Assembly: GCA_963921795.1 (NCBI GenBank)
Contig: OY997659.1
Location: 28,626,790 to 28,690,789, forward strand
DNA from: Nannobrachium achirus
Taxonomy: Eukaryota; Chordata; Actinopteri; Myctophiformes; Myctophidae
Length of the DNA stretch: 64,000 bases
Reading direction: 5' to 3'
Shown: piece by piece, positions 62,705 to 64,000 of the stretch
Position numbering within the stretch: the stretch's first letter is position 1
Layout: each line of letters begins with the position of its first letter
Made by a program: the position numbers and the translations under genes
Notes under the pieces: generated by a model
What the model was told of the DNA's origin: nothing
What the model saw: the letters and a program-made list of their open reading frames with translations, nothing else
The model's database searches: none

Positions 62705-62985
62705 TAACTGACACATTATGTCCATATATGGGCACTCCCAGATATGGGCTTAATAGTGATGACATCAGGGATCTCCATATATGGACATAAAAGGGACAAC
62801 AAGGACGGAATTCATTTGCAAGTGTGACTCACGTCACAACAACCACACTGGTTATCAGGAGATGACACAATGTGTCCATATATGGGCATTCCCAGATATG
62901 GGCTTAATATTGATGACATCAGGGATCGCCATATATGGGCATAAAAGGGACAAGGACATAATTAATGTGCAAGTGTAGTTGCCGT
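62705..62985. repeat. Two tandem units with CCATATATGG
   Basis: Units starting near 62711 and 62863 (about 152 bp). CCATATATGG at 62722, 62775, 62876 and 62929. The text gatgacatcagggatc is the complement of that in the 60.4 kb cluster, so the two clusters are one family in opposite orientation. Confidence 0.9.
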
Positions 62986-63091
62986 GATGCGAGTCACACT
63001 TTCAAATGAATTATGTCTTGGCCATACAGTATATGGAGCGTGACATGAGGCGTGACTGACTGACGAACATGAGCAGCAGGTTTACAGTAAT

Positions 63092-63405
63092 ATGGACTGT
63101 TGGTCAGATAATATATCATTACAGAGTCAGCTTAGGTGGTTCGGGCATCTAGTACGGATGCCTCCCGAGCGCCTTCCTAGGAAGGTCCTCGATGCACGTC
63201 CCACTGGGAGGAGACCCCGTGGCAGACCAAAGACTAGATGGAGGGATTACATCTCCACACTGGCCTGGGAACGCCTCGGTATACTCCCGGAACGAGAGGA
63301 GGAAGTTGCTCAGGATAGGGAACTCTGGAAGTCCCAGTTGGAACTGTTACCCCCACGACCCGATTTTGGATAAGTGGTTGAAGATGGATGGATGGATGGA
63401 GATAT
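63092..63405 (+). mobile_element. 3' end of a non-LTR retrotransposon (RTE/Rex3-like)
   Basis: The reading frame encodes QLRWFGHLVRMPPERLPRKV and RPRGRPKTRWRDYI, the stereotyped C-terminus of fish LINE polyproteins, and ends LPPRPDFG before a stop at 63371-63373. A GATG repeat (gatggatggatggatgg) follows, a tail typical of Rex3-type RTE elements. The copy is 5'-truncated: no reverse transcriptase core is present. Confidence 0.85.
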
Positions 63406-64000
63406 ATTATCTGACTGTAAACTACCCACTAGGAATGGGGACTATGTTCTTGTTTGTCTGAACCTCTCGCTGTCCCAATTAATTAAGTAAGGTCACAACA
63501 ATACTAGACTGACAGAAATTGAGACGTTCAAAAGTTTCACTTATGCGATGAGAACACTTAAAAGTTTGTCTGTGTTTGCATCCTTTGCCACGACAAAGTA
63601 AATCTAAAGATATATACTGCCGTCAGGGCAATATAGTTTCACAGTCAGAAGGCTCGTCTTGTCTCTTTGTGTGGGTAACGAGAGGGATGAAAACATTTTT
63701 TTGTCCCACGCTTGGTGAATAGGAGTTGCCATGGCAGCAGGTTAACTACAACCCAATGAGTGTGCCCGCGGCGGAGTGGCTAACTGCTGCTAACACGGCC
63801 CACATTTCTCCCTCTGATGAACACGTTGAGGAGGGTGAGCAGGCGGGAGCGGAGCTCCACAGGATATGAGCCCAAAACATAAAATAAAAACAGTCTGGGG
63901 AAACCCCCCCCCCCCCCAAATAATGTGGGACCCAAATTATGATTATAAACCAGTGATCTAAACCAGTGTTTTTTTATTTATTTGTTTTTTATTTCAAAGA

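Larger units (their letters stand above)
58981..64000. other. Upstream/intron 1 region of gpm6b, repeat-rich
   Basis: The missing gpm6b first exon was sought on the minus strand and not found. The interval contains the repeat at 59085, CCATATATGG repeats at 60360-60720 and 62705-62985, a foldback at 60964-61215, a MITE at about 61725-62167 and a LINE tail at 63092-63400. 63410-64000 shows nothing more. Confidence 0.5.

Noticed and set aside
58981..64000. gpm6b first coding exon
   Set aside because: No minus-strand ATG segment ending in a phase-1 donor with M6-like residues was recognised; it probably lies outside the window.

Overview
The window is nuclear DNA of a ray-finned fish. It has spliced vertebrate genes with short introns, long GT/CA microsatellites, tRNA-derived SINEs, many small inverted-repeat DNA transposons and an RTE-like LINE tail. 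I cannot name the species from sequence alone.

Four protein-coding genes are present, in the same order and orientation as human Xp22: RAB9A (+, 224-832), TRAPPC2 (-, 2597-4588), OFD1 (+, 5828-20500) and GPM6B (-, 49397-58980, first exon not found). All four read through without frame damage once introns are removed. TRAPPC2 and OFD1 are head to head across a CpG-rich promoter (about 4900-5360) that contains a perfect 37-bp inverted repeat. TRAPPC2 carries a textbook AT-AC minor-spliceosome intron. The four products act in different processes: late endosome to Golgi transport (RAB9A), TRAPP complex trafficking (TRAPPC2), centriole and basal body function (OFD1), and neural membrane proteolipid (GPM6B). 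Their shared order is a synteny block, not a pathway.

The 29 kb between OFD1 and GPM6B holds no gene I can call intact. It contains a decayed, colinear, same-strand partial duplicate of OFD1 (copies of exons 9, 13, 15, 16 flank, 18 and the start of exon 20, between about 25.68 and 44.6 kb). This is split by a roughly 12.5 kb block of repeats (about 30.1-42.9 kb). Within that block lie a GC-flanked island with a possible broken SAM-domain gene (30.3-34.9 kb), a direct duplication (34.9-37.96 and 40.74-41.96 kb), and a 338-bp-unit satellite that switches strand near 39.77 kb (37.98-40.58 kb). The copy of OFD1 exon 18 is identical to the original while its neighbours are decayed.

Many elements carry 8-bp target duplications and hAT-like ends (CAGGGGTCTTCAAC, CAGTGGTTCTCAA, TAGGGATGGAGCTC). 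Others have TTAA targets, and several are foldbacks with telomere-like loops. A palindromic core (aatagcagatctacaagctc and its complement) recurs about 20-25 times inside elements whose ends otherwise differ. The last 5 kb (59-64 kb), upstream of the known GPM6B exons, holds repeats rich in CCATATATGG and a LINE tail.
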